Of a stretch of 64,000 nt of DNA, positions 23,441-34,900 are shown piece after piece. The position numbers were made by a program, and so were the translations under genes. Within the stretch, counting starts at the first letter, position 1; every line of letters begins with the position of its first letter. The notes under the pieces were generated by a model. It was not told where the DNA came from. It searched no databases and saw only the letters and a program-made list of their open reading frames with translations. The stretch is from Alopecurus myosuroides (taxonomy: Eukaryota; Streptophyta; Magnoliopsida; Poales; Poaceae). The stretch is taken from NCBI GenBank assembly GCA_028641055.1, contig CM054061.1:114522019-114586018 (forward strand), given 5' to 3'.

Positions 23441-23458
23441 TTTATTATTAGGTAAAGA
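23439..23458 (-). other. Helitron 5' terminus
   Basis: Minus strand begins TCTTTACCTAATAATAAAGG after host A. This is the conserved 5' end type of grass Helitrons. Confidence 0.8.
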
Positions 23459-23573
23459 TTAATAGGTTAGTCCAAATAAATCATAAACTTAATATAAAAA
23501 CAATTATGAAAAGTATTGAACTAGCATGAAACCATCTAAAATTATAGATGCGTTTTGAACGTACCAGGATGCT

Positions 23574-24957
23574 TGATACGTCATAAACGTATCCCTAATT
23601 TCTGATGTTCCATATTGTTTTCATGTTGTTTTCCACATGTTTTTCTTAAACTTTATGTTATTTTTACACGTTTTCCGGGACTAACCTATTAACAAGATGC
23701 CACAGAGCCAGTTCCATGTTTTCTGCTATTTTTAGTTTCATAAAAGTTGTTCTGAAAATATTCTCGGAATTGGAAAATTCGAAAGCCGGAAATCCTAAAA
23801 TTCTCGGAAGGTTCCAGAAGTCCCGAAGAGCCCCGGAGGGGGGCCACAGGGTGGCCACACCATGGGGTGACGCGAGTCCCCCTGGCCGCGCCACCTAGTG
23901 GTGTGGGCTCCCTGGCCAACTCCCGACATCGCCCTTTCGCCCATATATACTCCCGATGCATAAACCCTAGGGGAATCGACCTTTTCCACAAAAATACATT
24001 TGTAGCTCCGCCGCCGCCGCCGCCGACAAGTTTCGGGAGACAGATCTCTGTTCTGGCACCCTGCCGGGACGGGGAAGTACCCCCGGAAGCCATCTTCATC
24101 GCCGTTGATGAGGAGGGAGTAGTTCTCCCCCGGGGCCGAGGGCTCTACCGGTAGCTATCTGCTTCATCTCTCTCTCCCATGGTGTGATCTTTATGTGATC
24201 ATGAGCTTTGTAATCTAGTTGAATATGTAGATTGATCTTCATCTGTTATGCTACTCAAGTGGTTTTGTTATCTTTGTAAACACTTTGATCACGAGTGTAA
24301 AGGTGATAGTGTGTGCACCATGTGGTTTAGCGTGATATTTATATCTTGTGTTGGAAGATGAACCTATGAAATTGTGGTGTTTGCGTGGAACCATCTGGGT
24401 CCCATGGTGATAGCATGTGGGTTACTTTGTTGGGAAAGTTCTTACTCTTAGGAGTGATGTTAAATCCCTACGCAATGATTAGTGTTCGTTATTCGACCAG
24501 AGAGTGGTTCGGAGTAGCATAGTGAAGAAATGATACTTATGCATTCAATTATGTTTTCATTATTGGGAGTGTGCTCTAGTGAAAGTAGGAGCCCTAGGCC
24601 TTATTTCCAAACATTGAAACACTGTTTTCCGCCTGTTCTGCTACATGTTTGCTCGCTGCCATATTTATTTCACATTGTTATTATCACTTATAATCATCCA
24701 TACTGCTTGCATTTTACTCTCTCTTCGAAGAACTAGTGCACCTACATACCTGACAAGTTTATTGGGTGTGTTGGGGACATAAGAGACTTCTTGTATCTTG
24801 ATTGCAGGGTTGCTTGAGAGGGATATATTTGACCTCTACCTCACTGAGTTCGATAAACCTTGGGTGATGCACTTAAGGGAAACTTGTTGCTGTTCTACAA
24901 ACATCTGCACTTGGAGGCCCAACACTGTCTACAAGAATAGAAGCGTCCGTAGACATA
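23574..24957 (+). repeat. LTR 1 of element A
   Basis: Begins TGATACGTCATAAACG and ends near CCGTAGACATA, where the expected terminal CA has eroded. The right neighbour is the primer-binding site. GC-rich ORFs at about 23664-24154 lie inside it and are not genes. Confidence 0.75.
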
Positions 24958-24968
24958 AAGCTCTTTTC

Positions 24969-24987
24969 TGGCACCGTTGCCGGGGAG
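24969..24987 (+). other. Primer-binding site of element A
   Basis: TGGCACCGTTGCCGGGGAG lies 11 bp past the LTR end, the usual position in this Triticeae family. Confidence 0.75.
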
Positions 24988-25438
24988 GTAAGGTAAAAGG
25001 TACTCACATCCTCGGGTGTGAGTGATAGAAGTTATTTCCTTTAGATCGTGCAATTATATCTTTTTGTTTCTTGTTTTTATTTTCAGTAGTTAGGCTTAAT
25101 TGAAAACAATAAAAATATGAGAGATCTTTATAATATTTATCTTGAGTTAGAAAATGAAGTGTTTGAAGAGAAAATTAAAAAACCTATGGAACTTTATTTG
25201 CATGCTAATAGCAATGTTATTAGTATGAATGCTTTGAACACTATTATTTCTAATGATATGGAAAAGTCTAAGCTTGGGGAAGCTAGTTTATATTAAAATG
25301 GTCTTTTTAGTTCCCCAAGCACGGAGGATAAAATTTTCTTTGATGATGAGCCTATGTCTGTTACATATAGTAGTGATCATGATTGGGAAGAGCACACTGC
25401 TTTTGATATTGAAAATGATGATATAGAAAGATCTAAAC

Positions 25439-26128
25439 TTGTGGATGATGTATTTGAATCCTTTTGCTACTGATTATTATATGCTTGATACATCTCCTCC
25501 TAGTAAAAATTATGATATGTTTACAAATGAACACATTTTGGAGGATAACTATTCTATTGCTTATGTTGATATTATTCTTCCTATATATGATGATTACAAT
25601 GATGAATATGATAATTTCAGGCCACCTACTATTGAGGAGAAAATTTATTTTGATGATACTATGCCTCATATATTTAATGATTATGGTGATAAGAATAATA
25701 ATGATAGCTATTTTGTTGAATTTTCTCCCACTACTATTAATGAGAATGACTTTGCTTATGTGGAGAGTGATAATTCTTTTATGCATGTGGCTCATGATAA
25801 GAATGTTATATGTGATAGTTACATTGTTAATTTTATTCATGATTCTACTAAAAGTTATTATGAGAGAGGTAAACATGGTTTTATGCATCTCAACAATATT
25901 AAGTTTCCCCTCTTTATGTTTAAAATATTGAAGTTGCACTTATTTTGCTTTCCTATGCTTGTTGCTTTGTGTTTTCATGACTTGTTTTTCTACAAGATTA
26001 TTTTTCATAGGAAGTGGGTTAGACTTAAATTTGTTTTACATTTTCTTCTTTATGCTCTCTTTTTCGTCAATTCATATTTCTCATGTGAGCATCTTCTCAA
26101 ATTATCATGCCTAGCTAAAAGGCTTTAA
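25439..26128 (+). CDS. Family-specific ORF of the non-autonomous element (unknown)
   Basis: A 229-codon frame begins inside a longer open context (acidic residues with many DD/EE and N). It is rich in D, N and Y in its first half. It ends in a hydrophobic and basic segment around FPMLVALCFHDLFFYKI, HRKWVRLKF and FLLYALFF. I recall similar peptides from internal regions of Triticeae non-autonomous LTR elements, but no enzymatic motif is visible. The N-terminal half has no protein-like pattern beyond composition, and an upstream stop separates it from a related open stretch at about 25300-25436. It may be the remains of a longer element protein. The function is unknown. Confidence 0.35.
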   Translation: MWMMYLNPFATDYYMLDTSPPSKNYDMFTNEHILEDNYSIAYVDIILPIYDDYNDEYDNFRPPTIEEKIYFDDTMPHIFNDYGDKNNNDSYFVEFSPTTINENDFAYVESDNSFMHVAHDKNVICDSYIVNFIHDSTKSYYERGKHGFMHLNNIKFPLFMFKILKLHLFCFPMLVALCFHDLFFYKIIFHRKWVRLKFVLHFLLYALFFVNSYFSCEHLLKLSCLAKRL

Positions 26129-28617
26129 AGAAACGCACTTCTTGGGAGAGAACCCATGTTTTTATTTTTGCATTGTTTTTTTCTGTTTTCTTTTAGTCAA
26201 AGGGGATATATAATTATGTAGAAACTCCTTTGTATCTTACTTTTCATGTTTTAGTTGAGCCAAGTAAAGCCTCTAGTGGAAAGTTAAGACTATATTTCGG
26301 ATTTCTGCGCAGGAAACAGATTTCTGCGCAGGAAACAAATTTCTCCTGTCCAGTGTTAAATACATATAAAACCACGGCAAATTCAAAATGACCTGAGTTT
26401 TTTTTTTGCTTAATCCTGGGCTATATACGCAACATTTCTTAGTTGACCACTTTTTGATTTGAGCAACATAAGATTTTTGAAAAAAATCATCTTTACCTGC
26501 TGTTCTGTTTTGACAGATTTCTGCCAATAATTGCATTCACATCTTAATCTCTTTCTTTTGGTGTTCTTTTGAGAAAAAGAGTTTTAAAATAAGTTTTGAG
26601 AGTATCTAATGTGTTTATGAGTGTTAGGATTGTGTTGAAACTGAACCATGTGAATTTATTATTTCGATTGCACTAACGTTGATAATGAAGATTGTGAGAA
26701 GTTTGGTGTGAAGGAAGTTTTAAAGGGTCAAGAGAAGAGGATGATATGATGTGATCAGGACACTTATAGTGAAACTATATTTTTATTCGGTCACATCTTA
26801 TGTGCTTTACTTGTAGCGTGTTTTAATTTTGTTTTCAGTTTGTTTGGTTTTCTTTGCTGTAATAAATAGTTGGAACCTATCATACTTGTGTGGGAGAGAC
26901 ACACGCTCCATTTTCATTGCTTAGAACACTCTAGTTTTCATTCTTATTGTTCTGTGAGTGTTCACTTTTTTCCAGTACATCGTTTAGCCTTTGTTTTCAT
27001 GCATCTCTTATTCAGATATGTTAGTTTTAGTAGTGTTATGTGAGTACTCTCATGTTTGCTTGCTGTATCAAGTAGAGAATTTTTGTTAAAACATATTTTG
27101 TATGGTGCTTGTTGGGAAAAGAAACTGCTCCTTGATGTAGAATTTATAACAGTACTAGTAGAAGCTTGTATAGACTGTGGCTAGGACTTTTTCATGCCAT
27201 GCTAAATGTTATTTTAGTTTTAAAGCCTTGTGGTTATTGAGTAGCATGAATAGCCTAAAATAGCTGAGAGTGTTTAATATGCCATTGAAAGATTCATGAG
27301 TTGTTCTTTTCAAAGTAAAGCATAAATTTATGGTATTCTCTTTCCAATGTTTTATTTGGTTGACTTGGCGCATGCTCACACCATGTTTATGACTATGAAC
27401 CGGTCACAAATAGCCTCCATGACCACTTAGTTTTTGAACTTGGGATACCGCTTATGCTTTAATTAATGATGTTTATGTCGTTATGCATGATTATGACTCT
27501 TATGCTCTCTTGATTTATCGCTCCCAGTCTTTTGCTAAGCCTCCACCTGTACTGAGTATGGAATTTTACTCGTGCATTCAAACTCCTTTAAACCAAAAAA
27601 AAGTTCCCATTGTGTACACCATACCTACCTACATGTGGTATTTCACTGCCACTCCAAGTAAATTGCTCATGTGCTACCTTTGAAACTTTCAAAATTACTC
27701 CTGTTTGGTGTTCTTGTTTTTGCTCACGAGGACGTCAATAGAGAATCTTTATCTCACTTGTTGATTGTATTTCACACCCTGGACTAGTGGCTTCATCCGC
27801 TTATCCAAATGATAGAAGATCTGGCAGCGGGGTGCCCAGACCCAAATTTATACATACAAATTCTCTTCACTATTTTTGGCCCTGCTTTATCAGTCAAATC
27901 ATAATTGTGTAAACAAAAGAGAAGCAGGGATGACCTTCTACACCAGTTGCGTCCTTCACAATGGGAGACGCTCTTGTGAATCAAGTTGTCTTGTGACGTA
28001 CTGTATTGTCTGTTTACCATTCGTTGACATTAGCATACACCTCTCCTAAAATACGGACATTCCTCCACAAATGTCAAACTTTTAATACCTATGATTTATA
28101 AAATAAAAAGCTCCAGCACATGAGTGATCCCTGCTTCCCTCTGTGAAGGGACTTTCTTTTACTTTTATGTTGAGTCTCCATCTTCTAACTTTAGGCATAG
28201 TTGAGAGAGCATTTTTTCCATTCTGAGTTCTATGTGCATTTGTCCCATAAACATCAATAATTACTTCATGATGTGATATTATTTTTTCTAGTCTTCCTCT
28301 TGAACTTTGAAAGTGTCCTAGCATTTATGTTTTGTCCCACTCTTAAGGACTAGTGAAATACCACTTTGCCATGCTTTCTCTATACCCGAAACAAACGGCT
28401 ATCTTTCTTTGCATTATTATCCATGATCCTTTATTTAAGATATTCTTCATGATGCAAAGTAATTGCTATGCTTTATTATTCAAGTTTTATTTATCATGCC
28501 TGTGTTTAAAGTTTTATGATCTCAGCTTGCATATTCTTTTACATTAGATTGATAAAGTTTTTGTTAGTAGCATGTCACCTCAGAAATTATTGTTTTATCG
28601 TTTACCTACTCGGGGAC
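26129..28617. other. Non-coding internal region of element A
   Basis: AT-rich internal sequence. No gag, protease, integrase or reverse-transcriptase motif was seen on either strand. Confidence 0.5.
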
Positions 28618-28643
28618 GAGTAGGAACAAAGCTTGGGGATGCT
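28618..28643 (+). other. Polypurine tract of element A
   Basis: GAGTAGGAACAAAGCTTGGGGATGCT directly precedes the second LTR (first 20 bases are the purine-rich part). Confidence 0.6.
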
Positions 28644-30051
28644 TGATACGTCATAAATGTATCCCTAATTTTTTATGTTCCATGTTGTTTTCATGTTCTT
28701 TCCCACATGTTTTCTTTACACTTTATGTCATTTTTACACGTTTTCCGGGACTAACCTATTGACAAGATGACATAGAGCCAGTTCCCTGTTTTCTGCTGTT
28801 TTTAGTTTCAGAAAAAGTTGTTCTGCAAATATTCTCGGAATTGGAAAGTTCGAAGCCCGGAAGTCCTATTTTCTCCGGAAGCATCCAGAAGAACGAAGAG
28901 GAGACGAAGAGGGGAACCACGGGGCCCACACCATGGGGTGGCACGGCCCCCCCTTGGCTGCACCAGGGGGTGGTGTGTGGCCCCTGGACCTCCATCGCCT
29001 CTGCCCTTTCGCCTATTTAATGCCCCCGGATGGAAAACCCTAGATATATTGAACTTTTCCGCAAAATACATCCGTAGCTCCGCCGCCACCACCGACAAGT
29101 TTCGGGGAACAAATCTCTGTTCTGGCACCCTGCCGGGGCTGGGAAGTGCCCCTGGAAGAAAACTCCATCGACTCCACCGCCATCTCCATCGCCGTTGCTG
29201 TCTCCTATCATGAGGAGGGGTAGTTCTCCCCCGAGGCTGAGGGCTCTACCGGTAGCTATGTGGTTCATCTCTCTCTCCCATAGTGTGATCTTTATGTGAT
29301 CATTAGCTTTCTAATCTAGTTGAATATGTAGATTGATCTTCATCTGTTATGCTACTCAAGTGGTTTTGTTATCTCCGTAAACACTTTGATCACGGGGTAA
29401 AGGTGATAGTTTGTGCACCGTGTGGTTTAGCATGATATTTATATCTTGTGTTGGAAGATGAACCTATGGAACTGTGGTGTTTGGGTGGAACCATCTGGGT
29501 CCCATGGTGATAGCATGGGGGTTACTTGGTTGGGAAAGTTCTTACTCTGAGGAGTACTGTTAAATCCCTACGCAATGATTAGTGTTCGTTATTCGACCGA
29601 AGAGTGGTTCGGAGTAGCATAGTGAAGAAATGATATTTACGCATTCAATTATGTTTTCATTGTTGATAGGTGTCCTCTAGTGAAAGTAGGAGCACTAGGC
29701 CTTATTTCCAAGCATTGAAACACCGTTTTTCGCCTGGTCTGCTACATGTTTGCTTGCTGCAATTTTTATTTCAGATTGCTATTATCACTTATCATCATCC
29801 ATATTACTTGCATTTTACTCTCTCTTTGCCAAACTAGTGCACCTATATACCTGACAAGTATATTGGGGGGAGACAAGAGACTTCTTGTATCTTGATTGCA
29901 GGGTTGCTTGAGAGGGATATCTTTGACCTCTACCTCACTGAGTTCGATAAACCTTGGGTAATCACTTAAGGGAAACTTGTTGCTGTTCTACAAACCTCTG
30001 CACTTGGAGGCCCAACACTGTCTACAAGAATAGAACCGTCCGTAGACATCA
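28644..30051 (+). repeat. LTR 2 of element A
   Basis: Begins TGATACGTCATAAATG and ends CCGTAGACATCA. It is aligned with LTR 1 through most of its length, including the GC-rich tract near 28900-29000. Confidence 0.75.
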
Positions 30052-31039
30052 TGTACTAATAAAAAAATTAAGCATGTTATCAAGATGAGAGGGTATACTT
30101 TTGTTGCTGTTGTAAGAATTACCATAAACATTATTATTGTTAGGAGGATATGGCCTATAATTATTGCGACCAAAATTGTTCCCATAAGCATTGTTGTTGA
30201 AATTATTATTTTTAATGAAGTTCACATCAACATGCTCTTCTTGAGCAACCAAAGAAGCTAAACGAACATTATTTGGATTAGTAGGAGCATGGCCATTAAC
30301 AAGGATAGACATAATAGCATCAAGTCTATCACTCAAAGAGGAGGTTTCTTCAACAAAATTTACCTTCTTACCAGTTGTAGCTCTCTCAGTGTGCCATTCA
30401 GAATAATTTACCATCATATTATCAAGAAGCTTTGTTGCTGCCCCTAAGGTCATGGACATAAAGGTTCCTCCAGCAGCTGAATCCAGAAGGTTTCTTGAAG
30501 AAAATTCAGTCCTGCATAAAAGGTTTGGATGATCATCCAAGTAGTCAGTCCATGAGTGGGACAATTTTTTAGTAAAGATTTCATTCTTTCCCAAGATTTA
30601 GCAACATGCTCATTATCAAGTTGCTTAAAATTCATAATGATACTTCTTAAAGATATAATCTTAGTAGGAGGATACTATTTTCTAGTGAAAGCATCTTTAC
30701 ACTTAGTCCAAGAATCAATACTATTTCTAGGCAAAGATAGCAACCATTCTTTAGCTCTGCCTCTCAAAGAGAAAGGAAACAATTTTAGTTTAATAATATC
30801 TCCATCTACATCTTTATATTTTTTTGCATCTCACATAGTTCAACAAAATTATTAAGATGGGCAGTAGCATCATCAGTACTAAAACCAGAAAATTGCTCTG
30901 TCATAGCAATAATTGATAGTGCAGGCTTAATCTCATAAAAATCAGTAGTAGGAGCAGGTGGAGCAATAGGTGTGCGAATAAAATCATTGTTGCTGGTGCT
31001 AGTAAAGTCACACAACTTAGTGTTCACAGGAGTAGTCAT
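30052..31039 (-). pseudogene. Gypsy gag remnant of element B
   Basis: Gag proteins form the retrotransposon particle. From the ATG at 31039 the frame begins MTTPVNTKLCDF and includes the gag pattern STDDATAHLNNFVELCEM. It breaks at about 30806. Other frames continue with FSLRGRAKEWLLSLP, the core of the retrotransposon gag family, then LDNEHVAKSWERMK and a low-complexity asparagine-rich tail (30049-30594). At least two frame changes and a stop make it non-functional. The end at 30052 is a truncation. Confidence 0.8.
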
Positions 31040-31203
31040 TTTAGCAAGACTAAAAGCAGGATAAAAATAACAGCTAGAGTAAGATTTTTTTGTGTGTTTT
31101 TGATAAAGAGAAGCAAACAAGATAAAATAAAAATAGACTAAGCAAAACAATAACAAAGTAAATAGATTGGAAGTGAGAGACTCCCCTCGAAGAAATTCTC
31201 TTC

Positions 31204-31222
31204 CTCCCCGGCAACGGCACCA
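31204..31222 (-). other. Primer-binding site of element B
   Basis: On the minus strand TGGTGCCGTTGCCGGGGAG, about 12 bases inside the LTR that starts at 31234. Confidence 0.75.
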
Positions 31223-31233
31223 GAAAAGTAGCT

Positions 31234-31979
31234 TGATGATGCAGATCTTGCACTCGTTGGGAGACCCCAAGAGGAAGGTATGATGAGCAAAACAACAGTT
31301 TTTCGTCAGAAAGAAACCAAGGTTTAATCGACTAGTAGGAGGAAGGAGTAACTTCATAAGGTTGATGAAGTTGAGATGGTAGGGCGCACTACCGGTTCAG
31401 CAACAATGTGAAACCTACACAACACAATCAAATCACTTTGCCCCAACGAAGCAGTGAGGTTGTCAATCTCACCGGTTTTGCTGAACACAAAAAGGTTAAA
31501 CGTATGGTGTGGAAAACAGTATGAGAACAATATGAAACAGTAGCAGCAGCGTGAAAACAGTAATTGCAGTGGTTGTATTATTAGTATGAGAAAATGGACC
31601 GGGGTCCACAGTTCACTAGTGGTGTCTCTCCATAGAAATAAATAACATGTGTGGTGAACAAATTACAACTGGGCAACTGATAGAAATGAAGGTTACACCG
31701 TAGTGCATATGCAAGACATAAAGATTACTGTGTGATTCATGCGGGCATTACAACAAAATACATAGACCGTCATCCAATTGCGTCTATGAACAATAATCCA
31801 CCCTCCGAATATCATCCGAACAAACGTTGGGAATTAAGTTGAAAGCAACAGATAATAGCAGTAAGCAAAGTGTGTAATGTAAACGAAGTAAACATCGTGG
31901 TTTTGTCCATAATGGCAACAACACATCCTCCATCCGTCACGTTTCTGTAACTCGAGTACAGATGCAAAGGAGGCATGAA
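31234..31979 (-). repeat. LTR of element B, inner part
   Basis: Begins TGATGATGCAGATC on the plus strand and aligns with the LTR of element C from about 37830. Continues at 36266 after the nested element. Confidence 0.7.
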
Positions 31980-31984
31980 CCCAC
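31980..31984. repeat. 5-bp target duplication CCCAC, left
   Basis: Matches 36261-36265. The two sides join to the expected LTR sequence when compared with the LTR of element C. Confidence 0.8.
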
Positions 31985-34900
31985 TGTGACGCCCCGAGAT
32001 CGAGCACTATGCAGATTTCAGCATTTCCGCCAAAATCCACATAATAACCGATTCCAGGTTGCCACTTGTGATAACATTACAACAGTTCACGAATAATCCA
32101 CAACAACAACAGAGGAGGTATATACAAGACGAATCAAACGAGTCAAGGATACAACTGATACAATACAAAGATCCAAATGACAGCGGAAGAAACAACATAG
32201 TGCCCGACTACGGACAAGATACAAATTGGACTAAGAGTCCTGAAGATAACCGATGGCGTCCAATCCCTGCCCAGGCCAAGCCGGAGGGATTCCCAAGCTA
32301 ACGTCGTCAGACTTCAAACCTGTTGACTGCAATGTGGAATATGCAGCCACGAAAAGGATTCGTGGGTCAGTACGGTTAAGTACTGGCAAGTGGGTAAACC
32401 ATACTCACAAGATACCAGCGTAACCCATCATCACAAGATACAAATACTTTGGGTACAACGGAAAGGAAGGGATTATTGCAAAGAAGCGGCAGCGGGCTGC
32501 ACTAACTAACTACAGAGACGCGCTACAACTTCCGGCTAAAAGAAAGGGATAAGATAGCGTATCAGAACCAACTACAACTACTCACCAAACAATACCCATC
32601 CAATGTTACCCCCTACTAAGGAAGCAACCCAAGGAAACTCACACTGTTGATTAAGGTGACATTCATTGTATGGTGGAGGTAATCTATATTACTAGTCAAT
32701 TTATCATCATTAGGTGTAAGTTGTCTGAGTACTTGTTAGCCAGCACTTTCACCAAGTCATCCATAACCGCGGACAACACGGCTTCTCGAGAAGATTTAAC
32801 CCTGCAGGGATGCACCAATTTGGCCATACACGTAAGAATGACCCGCCAGATGGAAAGGCCCTTCCACCAAGCGAGGCACTCAACACAACCCAACTCTTCT
32901 TCGCATCAAGCCCAAAGAACCCCGTGCAATTGAGCGCACGGCTAATCAAGCCCCCCGAAGAAAAGGGGGCCCTCATAGCACTCTAAGAACGTGTCTCCCT
33001 AAATGCCGACTACAAAAGTTCCACCCTGGCGCCAAGGGTTCGCACCTGCATATGCATGCGGCAAATGGAAAACCCGAACTAAATGAGGCGATTTGGACGA
33101 GATGCAAATCGAATCAAAGTTGCGGGGGGCGCCCATACTCGCTTCCCACATGCGGTTAGCGCGCTCATCATGGATCGGAGGACAAGACCCTTTTCCTAAT
33201 TAAGTTCGACACTAGCAGGCCTCAAAACCACGCCGGGCCTCCTGCCGGTGCCTTATCATCAAATTATTATTACCCCAAGCATTAACATGTTGTTGATTGA
33301 ATTGAAACCCAACTATCAAACTAAACAGGTGATATGAAAAAGGACACCAAGACCTGAGCGCAAACAACAATAAGCATGCAACTACGACACGAGGGCTAAC
33401 AAGGTAAACAAGCAACAGTTAATAGGAAGTGGAAGGAAAGGCTATATCATGGCTGCAAGGTAAACATATGATAGGATCGAGACACAAGCATCGAATCATA
33501 AGGCTAGCATAAAGACAACGGAAAGAATCGGTAACAAGTGATGAAAGGCAGCCATAGGTAGCAAGTGAGTATACTTGCCTGAGATCCTGCAAGTAGAGGT
33601 ACATCCGCAGAACTTGTCGTTGCTCACATCATCTCAACGTCCTATCCGCGAAGAAGAAACAAACTAGAACAAACACCGGATGCAACAATTACTTCTACGA
33701 CAAAAGATCCAGCATGATCGAGATATGGATGCATGACAAGTTTAAGGATGCATCAAAGATAAACTAGTTGACATGGTAAACATATTTAAAAGGGGCCCAT
33801 ATGCAATTTGGATTGCATATGGAAAAGCCCATGAATTAATGTTGAATTAAATGATCTACAAATAACCATCATGTGAAAGTTGATTAGAATGATGCATGGA
33901 TGATGAAAACAATAAGAAAACAACAATAGCTTCAATTTGATATGTTGTTTACCAAGTTTGGAATTTTATTTATTAAGTTATGAAATTTGGCTTCTTAAAT
34001 GAGTTACACAAGCATTATTATGTTTTCACCAATTTTAATTGTTCAAAATAGATAACCAAATTCATGTTTGGAAAGAACACAAAATCTTAGATGGAATACA
34101 TGTTTCATTTGTTGACAATGGATTTAAAATGAATTAATTATGAATTAAACAAGTTTGAACAAGATTTAAATGGATTTAATTCAAGTATTAAAATTATTTG
34201 AATTTTTATTTGTTCAAAAAATTAAATAAAATTCATATTTGAAAAGATTATACTTTTCTGGTTGGAAAACATATTTTATATGTTAAAAAAGAATTTAGTT
34301 TGACCAAGTTATTAATTTAGCAATTTTAATTGATTTAAACAAGGTTTGAATTATTTAACCAATTTTAATTATCCAAAACAGGAAACAAAGTTTATATTTG
34401 GAAAGCTTGTTCAATTTTGCATGGAAAACATATTTTACTTGTGCCCTTTGAATTAAATTTGAATTAGTTATGAATTTGACCAAATTTGAATGAGTTATTT
34501 GAATTTGAATTTTTGAAACCATTTGAAATGTTCAAAACAGTATACAAATGGTTTAAACATGTAGAGAATTAAATTTGGTATGGAAAACATATTTAACATG
34601 TTGAATTTGAATTTGAAATGAGGGATCTACGAGAGTTTGAATTCCAGGGACCATTCTGTAAAATTACAGGGACTTGGAGGTAAAAGAAAAGGTCCAGAAA
34701 TGAAATTCACCTCGCAGTGGCCCAGCCTGAGCCACTGAGACAGAGGGCCCTGGGCCACGGTGGCGCTTAGGTGGCGTGTGTGTGCGCGCGCGTGGCTGCC
34801 AGGGTCGCTGACAGGGGAGCCCCACCTGTCAGCGCGCGTTGCAAAATGTTGGGTTTATTCCGCGCGAACGGGGACTCGATCCCGCGACCGCAGGTGCGCG

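Larger units (their letters stand above)
9908..23458 (-). mobile_element. Non-autonomous Helitron, split by a Copia insertion
   Basis: On the minus strand the 5' end at 23458 is TCTTTACCTAATAATAAAGG, a familiar grass Helitron start, preceded by A. The 3' end at 9908 is a CCGTG/CACGG hairpin with loop GCAACG, then GCAAATTTGCTAG, followed by T. This fits the A|TC...CTRR|T rule exactly, with no target duplication. Without the nested Copia DNA (10348-22327 plus one 5-bp duplication) the Helitron is about 1.57 kb. No Rep/helicase gene is present, so it is non-autonomous. Its body is GC-rich and gene-like (22333-23440), as expected for captured gene pieces. Helitrons of this kind move by rolling-circle replication using an enzyme supplied elsewhere. 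Confidence 0.8.
23574..30051 (+). mobile_element. Non-autonomous Gypsy-like element A (LTR-internal-LTR)
   Basis: Two LTRs of one family in the same orientation bound a 3.7-kb internal region with a primer-binding site and a polypurine tract but no gag or pol. The internal region is AT-rich and holds one family-specific ORF. The LTRs differ by roughly a tenth of positions by eye near their starts, so the insertion is old or the two LTRs come from different copies. The flanks ATGCT and TGTAC do not match, so no target duplication supports a single intact insertion. Confidence 0.65.

Noticed and set aside
25433..25939. 168-codon minus-strand ORF rich in isoleucine
   Set aside because: Antisense of an AT-rich frame. 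The composition explains it.
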